Source: Rhypophila decipiens (lineage: Eukaryota; Ascomycota; Sordariomycetes; Sordariales; Naviculisporaceae). Taken from it: a DNA stretch of 31,297 nucleotides. The position numbers were made by a program, and so were the translations under genes. The stretch spans positions 1 to 31,297 of the forward strand of contig MU858327.1 of the NCBI GenBank assembly GCA_033297075.1, given 5' to 3'. Each line of letters begins with the position of its first letter. The first letter of the stretch is position 1. Below are positions 21,466-31,297 of the stretch, piece after piece. The notes beneath the pieces were generated by a model that was not told the origin of the DNA, made no database searches, and was given only the letters and a program-made list of their open reading frames with translations.

Positions 21466-23182
21466 ATGGCCTCCTCGGTGATAATATGGTCGCTTCTTGC
21501 CATCATCTTCTGCACAGCAACATCGGCCGAGAATGCCACGATATTCAACATGACCCATGTGCCCGACTGGCAAGCACGGTCACTCATGGTGTTCAGCATC
21601 ACGGCTCCCGATGGCGACGCATTGGCCATAAGATACGATGTGTACCCGTTAACTGCTAATGTTGGATTGAACGGCACGGATCGAGACAGAATGGTGAGCA
21701 GCTAGAGGACCGCATCTTGCTCCGCCGTCACGAGGCGTATATCGCGCGTGGCTTTTACGTCAGGGTTTAGTTCGGGTTCGCTAACGGGCGTGTTCATTAG
21801 GCGGTGCGTATTCGCGGGCAGTTTGTGTCTGCTGATACTGAGGACTACGTCAGCCAAATGGATCGTGGCTCCGTGGTCTACCTCAATTGCGATCTTGACG
21901 ATTCGTCCAACCAAATCAACGAGCTGATGACAAATGCGGCGAAACGACCCAGTGCCATCCTGCTATATAGCTTATCCGGTGACTGCTGCGGCATCGAGGG
22001 GACCGACCTGCCGTACAGGTCAATCTTCACCATGGGGAGTTCTATCGAGGCCCAGGACGTACTCAATTATACTCATACCGGGACTGGTGTGGCCACCATC
22101 ATGGGGACTGACAACAATACGACACCAGATGGACAACCTAGCCCTGGTGGGAGCAACTCGGCTGTCGCCATGAGCATCCTGTACAGCATCACAGGACTGA
22201 TAACCCTTTTGTTTCTCATCATCATCGCGACTGGCGCTATCCGGGCCCATCGGTATCCAGAGCGATACGGCCCGCGGTCCGGACATGGCGGACGACCTAG
22301 GCAAAGCCGTGCAAAGGGCCTAGCGCGGGCTGTGCTTGAGACGTTGCCGATTATCAAGTTTGGGGACCCCAGTCCAGGAAAGCCCGACCCTGCTCTCGAG
22401 CTCGAGCATCAGCCATCGAGATCTACTCATGATCCGGCAATCGGGACGCGATTGTCAGCGATCCCGGAAGAGCCCAAGACACCCAAGACACCGGCAATCC
22501 CCGCAACCATCGCAGAAGCGCCCTCGGGAGAGTTGTCGGCCACGGGCGCGTTGGGGAACAATACCACGAGCACGACTGATGTCAATGCTGTTACGCATGG
22601 GCCAAATGACGAACATCTCGGCTGTCCGATCTGTACTGAAGACTTTACTGTTGGTGAGGATGTGAGGGTCTTGCCTTGCGACCACAAATTCCATCCCTAC
22701 TGCATTGACCCCTGGCTGGTCAACATCTCTGGGACTTGTCCACTGTGGTGAGTAGTTGTATATCCTCATTTTTTCCTGTCCATCCGACCAACTAACCTTC
22801 TGCCATTAGTCGTCTCGACTTGCGCCCACCATGCAGTGAAAAGGAAGGGGCGCCAGCCTCGTCCGGGTCAGACTCGGTTGATGGTCGACATCTGGCAGAT
22901 ACGAATGCACAACAACCCGCCAATGAGAGAAGACGGAGCTCACGATTGCTCGATCTCCATAGACTACGGCACGCATCGGTTGAGGAAAGAATTGAGATCT
23001 TGAGGCTCCACAGGACACAGTCCCGACAGCAACAACAGCCGCGAGATCGGACACAAGCACAAACCGATCCCGAGGACACGGATGGCCACAGAGCAAGGCT
23101 GACAGATCGATTAAGGGACAAATTCAAGATACGGACCACGAGGAGAGGAGAGTCCCCTGGACGAGGTGGTCGTACTGAATGA
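21466..23182 (+). CDS. PA-TM-RING type E3 ubiquitin ligase, membrane anchored
   Basis: Exons 21466-21693, 21801-22747 and 22810-23182 encode 515 residues. Intron 1 (107 nt) has GTGAGC, CTAAC and TTAG; intron 2 (62 nt) has GTGAGT, CTAAC and TTAG. Residues 1-21 are a signal peptide ([21 protein letters not shown]). Residues about 75-175 resemble a protease-associated lumenal domain (GSVVYLNCD ... [14 protein letters not shown] ... RSIFTMGSS), with several N-glycosylation sequons. One membrane helix lies at about 197-224. A cytosolic linker leads to a RING-H2 finger: Cys351, Cys354, Cys369, His371, His374, Cys377, Cys389 and Cys392. The last cysteine is made by splicing across intron 2, which confirms that junction. 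The C-terminal tail is Arg/Gln/Glu-rich and probably coiled. Family members ubiquitinate membrane proteins in the Golgi, endosome or vacuole system; substrates are unknown. An out-of-frame ATG with a strong context lies 7 nt upstream. Confidence 0.9.
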
Positions 23183-26100
23183 GGGGCCGCGGGGTCAACC
23201 GCGAAACCTTGATGTCATGGTGTGCTATCAAGAACGTCATATAGGATTCACTGAGCTGATCTTCAGGGGATCCTTTGCTAACATTTTTACTTTTACTTTT
23301 TTCTATTTCGTTGTTGCGGGCCAATGATATGATACGATACGACATAATACGGGTTTACGATATGGGACACGACTACGGCCGTTTGTGAATCGGTTTATTC
23401 TCTCCGCGGCGCCTGCTGGGACCCGCCTGGCGTGGCCTCGCACCACGTCGTGGAACGAGGAATCGAACAACAAACTGGTTCTTTTTTTCTTTACTCTTTC
23501 TTGTCACACTCTATTTGGTGGGCAATAACTTTTACGTTAATGATGTAATGCTTTTCTGGGTTGTTCTGGAGCGGTTCTCCGGACGACTGGCTGGCTGGTT
23601 TGATGTGTTTTGCTTTTGAAGCGACGACTAGACTGAGGATACCTAATCGCGAGTTGGTTGGTCGGGTTTTTTTCTTCTTGGTTTCTAGCTCATTATTATA
23701 CCCTCCATACGGCGACACGCTATTTATCATGTTCTTAAGGACCTGAGCATGGGCTGGTAATCCTTTCTTTCTCTCGCTTTTTTCCGTTTACATATTTATT
23801 GGTCTTTTCCTTTTCACTTGTCTCTGCAAACGGGGTTCTGGGTGTTCTGGTCCGGTTGGTTGTCAAAATCATTGGATTATCGGATCAGATCTTAAAGCGA
23901 TGGTGTTAGACTGGCAGGCGTTTTTATCATACTTAGAATGGGCTGGATAGGTGCACCATTGGCGGTGGAAATGACGAAATTGGAACATTTTTTTTCTTTA
24001 GATACGGATGTTCTGGATCGAGGTCATGTTGAACTCCACTTGTTGTATAGTGTTTGTTTATATCTTCTTCTTGTTGTGCGTATATACCTACCTACTTACA
24101 GTTCAACTTTTTTGTTTATGCAACCATTTCAGACCACACTAATTTCAGCGGAACGATTTGCAGTTAGAGGGTAATTGCGCTAAATGGGAGGTCATTCCCA
24201 TACGTGTACAGATCGACTCATTCAGACCGTCAAAAAGTTTGCATTTACTGGGGGGTTGCACGACAGAAGGGTCGAGTGTATTTACATTCGTCCCTGGCAC
24301 TATCTAGTTGCGATGAGTTTGGGTCTTGACATATATTGCTGTGACTATTTGCCCATGTGCTATCCATGGCAGTGTGTTCGTTGTGCTTTGGCTGCTTTAC
24401 TGTTGGTCGAGCTTTGTTCATTTGAATGGGCTAATTATTCTGAGCCCATTCCACCTCACATGGTGAATCTGAAGGCGAAATCCTACCCCCTCACCTCAGT
24501 TGAGTGAGTTGTGAGGCCGCGTTGTGAGACCCTTTGGTCCCAAACCACATATATGTTGTCGAGTAATTACATACTGATATTCACCATTCCTTGATTCTTC
24601 TTTCGGTTAAAGTGCTTTATTCATATAAATCCGTGTATAAGACCAATAAACGAGGTAAAGTATAACGAGAGTTTCATAACTTCATCGCTGTTTTCAGGTC
24701 CCCTTGGAAGAAGGTACCTCATCTTGTTTCGGTTATGCTTTTGCGGGCCCACGCGGCAATCCTCAATAAAAGAGATGCACAGTCAAACAATCAGGGTAAA
24801 GTATAATTAGCAATATCTCGCGATGAGTCCCAGCGACCGAATGCCCGGGCCATGTGAGAATGCGTTGAAAAAAGGCCAGTGAATTAGTCAAATTCCCATC
24901 CCAAGATTGTCGTTTTTATTTATTTGTTTCATGGCTCAATCTTCCACGCATCTCCCATCTCCCTTGCGTGAAATGGAAAGTTATAGAAAAGACAAAAAGA
25001 GGTCGAGATCGCCATTGAGATTCAGCCAGAATGCAGCTAGCTATCGTCACCACGTCTCACATCATGTATGTCTCGGTGTGGGTGAGGGGTTAAAAGAGAT
25101 AAAAGAACAGATGAAAACGAGAATGAAATGACTTCTCAAACCAAGCATGCTGTCTGTCTTATAAGCCCCATCTCATCATGCATCTGGTCAATCTGGCCAA
25201 ACTCGTACTTATGTGCAGCATAAAAATGCCATAAACTCCGACGTGAAGTTGAGAGGACGGGATGCCAAACGGGGAATAGCGGCTTACTGTAATGCATTAA
25301 CGCTATGCCAGACCCCTGTGGCGATCAGTCGGCGGAGGGCCCGTGCGTACTCTGGGGAAATCGACCAAGCCTTATCCGCAGGGAAAGATGGAGCCGGAAC
25401 CGAGATCGAGAGGTGTGGGTGGTGGACCCGAATCGATAACAATGGGGAAAATAACCCATGAATCTGTCGAGGAAGCGGCTCAACCAAGCCCTGAACCCTG
25501 GATAAGGAAAGACGACATCGTAGCTAAGAATAGCTCCCAGAAAACAGCTCAAAACGTCGATCAAATGGCGGCCCCGCAATGATCAGTGATTTCTGAACCT
25601 CATGGATTTGGAACCTCCTGTCGACGAAATCGTTGCCTTTTCTGTCTTCGCTTTTCTCGCGACGCTTTTTTCCAACTGGCAGTGACAGTCGGCATCATGC
25701 TGTGGGTGCCGATGTGATATTTGTTAGTCCTTGCTTTTGCTGTCATGACCCCTGCTTGGGTGTGTCAAGCTAGAGCAAGCTACAAAAGAGAAGCGTATCT
25801 GCACCGGCAGCCACACTCCGATAGGAAAAAAGGCGATGAAAAGTTCAGCTTAGCCAGTTTTCGATCGATGGTGGCTGGCAAGCTAGAGGACGGTTTGACT
25901 CTCCACCAGCCTACCTACCACAAACGGCTCACAAAACCGAGACAACCGCCTTGTTCCAATATTTGGCTTACATAAAAGTGATAAAACAGGTGGTCCCCCG
26001 CCCGTTGTCCCTCACTTATCTGTCGCATTGCTTTTGGCAGAGAGGTCTGCACACAAAAGAAAGGAGCGCTGTAGATGCCTGTGAACTGACAGGTCGTGGT

Positions 26101-28089
26101 TCTGTCAGAACTCGGAAAAAAGTATCGAGTCCATATGCAAGAGACAACGCCCATTCTCTTGGCGTTGTTTGGTTACCAGCCACTCGAGGCAGATAGAGAT
26201 CGGTTCGGTGGTCCGCCGCGATGCGACCTGTGCGAGCTCGTGAATGCCGATATCAGTGCCAGAAACTGCTAATGGGCAAGATTCAAGTGGTATCCCCAAT
26301 ATCGATCATCCTTTGGGCCTGTGGCATGAGGAATCCGAATTTGGAGATGTGGATGGAGAAATGGTTCAAACCTCGGACGCCACCAAGTAGCCAGAAGCAT
26401 CTCGGCCAACGGTATGCTGTAGTTGAACCAATAATCGGATCAACTTTCTCTTTGGAGGGTGGGTAGGAAAACTAGTCCTAAAAGGCAGCCTCTCGATGTG
26501 GTCTCACCGGAATGGACCAGTAGGGTGCAAGGAAAGAATCGTTACACGAGACCTTGCAGATTGGGAGGATGGGGGACGACAGCAAAGCCGAGTACCTCGA
26601 GATCTGCAAAATATCAAGCCACAGCCGAGATGTGTACTGCGCTGAAAATCCCGAACCTAGCCAGTGGGAAGTTCAAATACGGTAACCACAGCTGGTGTGG
26701 TTTGGCGGGGGGGACTGAAATAAAAAGGGAATTTCTGGTCTTCTCGATTCGGTCGTGGGCGGGGAATCTGTCTCAATTCCGATGAGGCGTGAAATTCCCT
26801 GTCTTGAGGTCGTTGAGGGGTCACTGGACGCGATGTCTGGGAGAGACTGCCATGGGTCAAAGATCTGGAAAAGATCAATAGAGAATTCAGAAACATTTGG
26901 GGGATCCAGCTCAGTGCTGCGAAAATAAAAAGCGTAGAGTTTGAGGAAGGAACTCTCGGCTTGGATGGCTCCTGCCCTCCTGTCTTGGGGCCCACTCCTT
27001 GCTGCCCACCATAATAAGGGTCTCGATCACTTTGCGTCGACCTGCGTCTTGGTGCTCCTGCCTCTTATTCGTCCCGCCAAGAAAGCAAAAAGCCAATGTC
27101 TCTCATCGCAGCCCCGACCTGTGCCAGTTTCCCAGCCATACAAGCCCAGTCCATGTTCTTAGGTCTGTCTTGATCACTTCTCACGCAATATATGACGGAA
27201 ACTGAGGCCGACCAGCGACCGACTCGAACGACCCAGGTCCGTACGGAAAGTTGTGATGTATGGATATCCATACAGCCAACTATTTCCCTCCGTCGTTCCT
27301 TCCCTCTCCCAGTAGAACTAGGTTGTACCGCAGCTAAAAGTGGCGTCAACAAGAGGGAAGGAGGAGCAGGAAAGAAGGCCTTGGTCGTGCTTTCCCCCTG
27401 ATCGCAATTCTTTAGATTGCGTCAGTCCCAGAGCTCAAACGGGTTCATTTCTTTTGCTCTCCCTTCCTTCCTGCTCATTCGTGACATCCTCACGGCCCCT
27501 CATCCATGCCAACACTCTCACATGCAGCAACTCGTGCCTTGAACCTGCTAAACAGAACATCGACATCCTACAAAACCGCTCAACCGCTGCCGGTAACGAG
27601 ATCCGACAGCCAAGACTGAAGCCACCTGCCAGAGATCAAAACAAGGAGCGGGAACTGTCTCTCTTCTTCTCTCTAGCTTCCCCTGCCCTTCCGACCGGCA
27701 TTGCATGGGACGAACCGACCGCCGTGGCAGCTGAAATCATTGCAATTACTCGGTCTCCGTGCTTGCGGTCCAGTCAAAACATCCAGTTGTTCGTTTTATT
27801 GACTGGGCTGGCCTCCGGACCTACTGCCCCTTTCTCTCATCCCGCCAGGTCAACTCCGACTTTACCTCGGCCTCGGCGGCGTGAAATGTCAGCAAATATA
27901 TAGATTATCCGACTTCCGCACCTTCTCCGAGAACAGTATACACCTTCCTGGCAGTTTCTTTTGGCTTGCTCTTGTCGACAAGATCAGCGGGATCAGCACC
28001 ACACGCAACGTACGCGGCTGCCGTCACGACCCAAATCTCAGGATTGTTGCCTCACCGGTTACCAGTTGATGGATGTCTGAGATCACATC
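23183..28089. other. 4.9 kb intergenic region upstream of the seven-helix gene
   Basis: It begins with the 3' untranslated region of the RING gene. I found no recognisable protein. The longest frames (24184-24507, 107 codons; 27340-27903, 187 codons) lack domain signatures. The second lies in a pyrimidine-rich stretch just before the seven-helix gene and is more likely leader sequence. No RNA gene or mobile element is evident. Confidence 0.5.
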
Positions 28090-30146
28090 ATGTCGCCTTC
28101 CACTCCTCCTCCTCCGATGATGGCCACGTCCATCTTCAGTCGAGATCCGACCGCCCTGAGCCCGGATGACGAATACAAGGAACCACTCTCTGGCATGGTC
28201 ATTAGTGTCATGCTTTCCATCATATCCGTCGCCATAATATCTTCATTTACCAGTGAGAACCAGAACTTCCCCTGAAGAAATAGACTGGGTCAGAGTTGCT
28301 GACATTCCATCCACAGCTCAGAGAGTTCTCGCAGTGAAGACATGGGGCAGACTCCCCTTTGTACAATGGCGTATGTTAATGACCCTTTCCGGTCGTTCTC
28401 TTGGAAGCTTTTGGCATGTTCGGGAATGCTGACGGGACAATACTGCAAGTCGTCTTCGCGATATATACCGACTCGTTCATGTTCGTTTTCGCAACCGCGA
28501 TACTGCAATTTGGCTTCGGTGTCGACCATTCTATGCCCGTCTGCGAGGCAGCAATCTTGCTATGCCTTGTTTGCTATGTCACAACCAAGGTACGTCTCGG
28601 GGCCATGGCTTTTTGAGAAATGTTATGGGATCTTCGCTGACTGTCTTGACTCTTGCAGATTGTAAGTGTTCTCTGTCTGCTCTTGTGCAGAAAAGTGAAC
28701 TAACTGGTAGTAGCTGATCTACATGTTCCTCGTTGAGAAAGCGGTAGGTTTCTTCTAAATTTCGCATCTCCAGATTCCCCAGGACTGACACCAGGGCAGC
28801 ACATTATACGATCTGGAAACAAAAAGTTGCGCATGCGCTCGAAGCTGTACATCTTCAACTCGTTTGGCATGATTGGTAGGTTGTTCCTGAAGTCAAATCT
28901 CCCCATCCGCTGGGGGTTCACAGACTAACCGTGCTCGTGATTTTCCAGGGGTGTATTGCGGTGTGGTCGTACTCAACTTCATCTAGTATGTCGGCCTCGC
29001 GCCCATTTCTATTCCTGACTCAAGCTGACACCGCATACAGTCGTATCAACAGGGTGGAGAACGGCCAATGTATAATTGGCATGCAAAAACTGGCCATGAT
29101 CCCGCTCATAGTTTTTGATCTTTTGGTGAATGTAAGTAAGGCTTTGCGGATCTGGCATGATCAATGCTAATCCAGTCGCTACAACAGGTATATCTCACGG
29201 TGCTCTTCCTGATACCATTGTTTGGTAAGATTGCAACCGATCTATTCCCCCTTCTGGGGTGTTTGTGTATCGTTGGCTGATCGTTCCTAGGATTGTATTC
29301 TTTCAACAATCTTCAAAAGTCCCGAGGCAGCAGGAGACTCAGAACCGTGGCGACAAGGACCTTCATTGGATGTGTTTGCACACTTACCAGCAGCATTGTG
29401 TATGGTCCTCGCATTCCAAAAGAGCCTCTCTCCATACTAACCATGGTCAAATAGCAACTTGTCCGTACTTATGGCACTGGATGGCGAACCAGGATGGGTT
29501 TGCCTGATGTGTTGCAATAGTGACAGTGAGTTTCCTGCCGCTCTCGCTAATAGAATCCATCTAATGCCGAATCTACCCAGTTCTCTTCAGCGCCGTTGTC
29601 ATCCAGTGGATCACCTCGAGGGACAGCATGTCTCCAGCCTCCAACGATTCGCTATCTCTATCTCAGGCTAGGAGCTACCATCCTGGGGATGATGCTGGAG
29701 GGGCGAGTCCGCGTCGGGCAGGACGACATTCGAATATGGGTGATCTGGAGGTCACTACCGACAGTATCCACAGCAACAACGGCTCGCCCATGATGACCCC
29801 TACCAGCACGAAGGCGATTGTTGATGACGTGGCTGAGATCTCTCTCGATAACCGGGACACGGCCGACCATCCCAAATGCAGTACAAATACTCTTTGCGAC
29901 GACAAGAGACCCACCGTTACCATTGCCGATGACCTAGAGTCAGGACGATCGCCGAGGATACCGCCACCATGTGTACCGGCCCGTCAGTCCCCAACCGAGG
30001 TTCGGGTCCACGTGGATTATGGTTCCAGCTTGAGCCATGACCCTGTGAGAGAGGGGATAAAATTGGGGAATACTATTGTCATTGGTTCTGATAGCGGGCG
30101 TCGGGGGAGGAGTACCTCGTGGAGGCACGGCGAGGGGGGCTCTTAG
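28090..30146 (+). CDS. Fungal seven-helix membrane protein, GPCR-like, 12 exons
   Basis: My model: 28090-28252, 28317-28370, 28450-28589, 28659-28661, 28714-28743, 28800-28875, 28949-28985, 29041-29131, 29188-29224, 29291-29399, 29455-29525, 29581-30146, coding 458 residues. Eleven introns of 52-79 nt, most with consensus donor, branch site and acceptor, keep the frame throughout. Predicted helices: about 35-54, 72-96, 102-128, 145-168, 184-210, 232-255 and 261-283. Conserved-looking blocks are YTDSFMFVFATAILQFGFG, MRSKLYIFNSFGMIGVYCG, INRVENGQC, QKLAMIPLIVFDLLVN and LDGEPGWVCLMCCNSD. A cytosolic, Ser/Thr/Asp-rich tail of about 170 residues follows. Seven helices plus a long tail resemble a receptor, but no ligand or G-protein coupling motif is identified. 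It could equally be a transporter-like or structural membrane protein. Exon 4 is a single codon (Ile120). In intron 2, an upstream AG at 28406-28407 would add 14 in-frame residues but leaves only a 37-nt intron, so I prefer the acceptor at 28448-28449. The start has A at -3. Confidence 0.82.
28659..28661 (+). other. Putative 3-nt micro-exon (ATT, one isoleucine codon)
   Basis: The bases ATT lie between an acceptor (TTGCAG, 28653-28658) and a donor (GTAAGT, 28662-28667). The upstream intron (28590-28658, 69 nt) has its own GTACGT donor and CTGAC branch site. The downstream intron (28662-28713, 52 nt) has its own CTAAC branch site and TAG acceptor. Both are in phase 0, so ATT encodes exactly Ile120 between VTTK and LIYMFLVEKA. 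Confidence 0.65.
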
Positions 30147-30830
30147 GAATACGTCCCCCTCAGTTGTGATAGCTCTGGCTGCAAGATTCAAGTGGGTTAT
30201 AGAAGATGAGCGAGTTTAAAACATTCTAGAAGGGGGGTCTTTATTATACCAGTACAGGTCAGGAGTTTCATGGGTTTTGGGGAAAAGCAAGGCGTACACC
30301 CACGTGCCTGAGGGTAACCTGGAGAGGATTATACCTCGTGTTGAGTATTCTTGTACATTAAATATATTAATACATTGCATTTAACAGCATTTCGGGAGAG
30401 TGAGCAAGTCCGAGCTGAGGTTGGAAATCCGGTCGTCATATCAAGCGTAAACTAATCCACGCGACGGATAAGGAACGATCTGCGGAAGGAAATAATCTTA
30501 AATTCCCATCAACCTTAACCTTGAAAATAAGTCTATTGCTCCCTCTCGGAAACTTTACATCTTGTAACACACACATCGAACCGCGCCGCACCGCCCCGGG
30601 CCGAAGGTGTGGTGGTTAGTCAAGTCGGACCCATTCGCGCCTCATCCTTTCAACTTGAGTTTATTCCAAGTGCCTGTGTTGTGTTCCTTGGGACCTTCCA
30701 TTGTGAAATGCGCGTCTGAGGTACGTTCTCACCCAACTTGGTTCTTTTCACCATTTTCATCCCAGCAACGCATTTATAACCCGCGTTTCCAGACCGATTT
30801 TCACAGCGAGGGGAATAACAGAATAATTAA
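30147..30830. other. 3' flank of the seven-helix gene
   Basis: It contains the probable 3' untranslated region, with AT-rich polyadenylation-like sequence around 30350-30385, then ordinary sequence without a supportable gene. Confidence 0.45.
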
Positions 30831-31110
30831 CCAGATCGGCCTATTGGCCGAGTGGTTGAGATCTGCCCCTCGCTCCGCCTCCGCCCCCGTCCCCCGCCCC
30901 CTTGAGCTCCGAGAGCTCATGAGTTCAAGCCAGGTATGTATGTTTCTCGTAAAAAGTTGTAATAGACTTTTCGGCAGGCGCCCCTCCTATCCCCGTGAAA
31001 TACGGGAGTGTAGGGGCCCCTGAGCTTTTGCCCTTTTACTTCGTTTCTTCTTCTTCTTTTTTTCTCAATTTTTTCTTTTTTTTTTTCCCCTTAATTTCTT
31101 TTTCTTCTTT
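30831..31110 (+). mobile_element. tRNA-derived SINE-like element
   Basis: An RNA polymerase III A box (TGGCCGAGTGG, 30845-30855, matching TRGYNNARNNG) is followed about 66 nt later by a B box (AGTTCAAGCC, 30922-30931). That is the internal promoter layout of a Leu- or Ser-type tRNA with a long variable arm. A GAGCTC/GAGCTC stem (30904-30918) sits where that arm would be. The acceptor and T stems do not pair properly, so this is not a functional tRNA. Beyond the B box lies a non-tRNA body with a strong hairpin, then TTTT (31026-31029), a possible pol III terminator, and a long T/C-rich tail to about 31110. Fungal SINEs have this head-body-tail plan. The boundaries are approximate and I saw no target-site duplication. 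The pyrimidine-rich tail is atypical, which lowers confidence. Confidence 0.5.
30980..31017 (+). repeat. Two-step hairpin in the SINE-like body
   Basis: Outer arms GCCCCT (30980-30985) and AGGGGC (31012-31017) enclose inner arms CCCGT (30992-30996) and ACGGG (31002-31006) around a 5-nt GAAAT loop. The stem could fold in the element's RNA and be recognised by a partner reverse transcriptase; that role is inferred. Confidence 0.55.
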
Positions 31111-31297
31111 CTTACTTACGATCTTAAAGTTAACTCGACATAAAGAGACCTAATAAGCAAGTAAGTAGTATTTAATAATACTCTATAATAGTATTTAAAC
31201 GGGTAACTGTAACGATCGTGACATACCACACCACTACGTAACATAGCCCAAAAGAGCAACTAGACTTGATTGGAAGATCCAATCAAGTAAATGGTAT
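31111..31297. other. AT-rich repeat-type DNA at the right edge
   Basis: After the pyrimidine tail the sequence is AT-rich, with repeated TAGTATTTAA-like words (about 31168-31200). It ends in a perfect hairpin at 31264-31288. It resembles transposon flank or debris; no coding sequence is visible. Confidence 0.4.
31264..31288. repeat. Perfect 11-bp inverted repeat with 3-nt loop
   Basis: ACTTGATTGGA (31264-31274) and TCCAATCAAGT (31278-31288) are exact reverse complements separated by AGA. It may mark a foldback end of a mobile element continuing beyond the window. Confidence 0.85.

Noticed and set aside
24184..24507. 107-codon plus-strand frame
   Set aside because: Cys/Leu/Tyr-rich but without a signal peptide, domain or cysteine pattern I recognise; evidence is too thin to call a gene.
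27340..27903. 187-codon open frame upstream of the seven-helix gene
   Set aside because: Low-complexity Ser/Pro/Arg composition, no domain, and it occupies a pyrimidine-rich stretch just before another gene; more likely promoter or leader sequence.
30845..30931. Functional Leu- or Ser-tRNA gene
   Set aside because: A and B boxes are present, but acceptor and T-arm stems do not pair and a GC-rich pyrimidine run replaces the anticodon arm; treated as a SINE-like head instead.

Overview
The window looks like nuclear DNA of a filamentous ascomycete, most likely a Sordariomycete. The main reason is that every spliced gene uses short GT-AG introns (52-111 nt), nearly all with a CTAAC, CTGAC or CTAAT branch site close to the acceptor. 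The encoded families also fit: a Trichoderma Xyd1-type D-xylose dehydrogenase, Trm9, a fungal Myb regulator, tubulin cofactor B, a PA-TM-RING ligase and a fungal seven-helix membrane protein. The assignment rests on protein and splice-site recognition by eye; no search was run.

Layout. The left edge (1-about 350) holds the last codons of a pogo/Fot1-type DNA transposase with a zinc knuckle, then AT-rich short repeats. A D-xylose dehydrogenase-like gene (1124-2360, +, one intron) and an intronless trm9 tRNA methyltransferase gene (3784-5046, +) follow. A 2.9 kb convergent gap full of microsatellites separates trm9 from a two-exon Myb regulator on the minus strand (9601-7958). Then comes a 7.6 kb stretch with no gene I can support. 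Tubulin-folding cofactor B (17240-18063, +, one intron) and a PA-TM-RING ubiquitin ligase (21466-23182, +, two introns) follow, separated by 3.4 kb. After a further 4.9 kb gap there is a very intron-dense seven-helix membrane protein gene (28090-30146, + strand, 12 exons in my model, one of them a single codon). The right edge (about 30830-31297) carries a tRNA-derived SINE-like element and AT-rich repeat DNA.

The genes do not form a pathway or cluster. They are mostly housekeeping or regulatory genes: tRNA wobble modification, sugar oxidation, transcription, tubulin folding, membrane protein turnover and possible signal perception. They are spread thinly, with transposon-type sequence at both ends. 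I saw no secondary-metabolite cluster, CRISPR array, rRNA gene or intact tRNA gene. The most unusual observation is the apparent 3-nt, one-codon micro-exon of the seven-helix gene, flanked by two complete canonical introns and followed by a tandem acceptor whose first AG would create an immediate stop.
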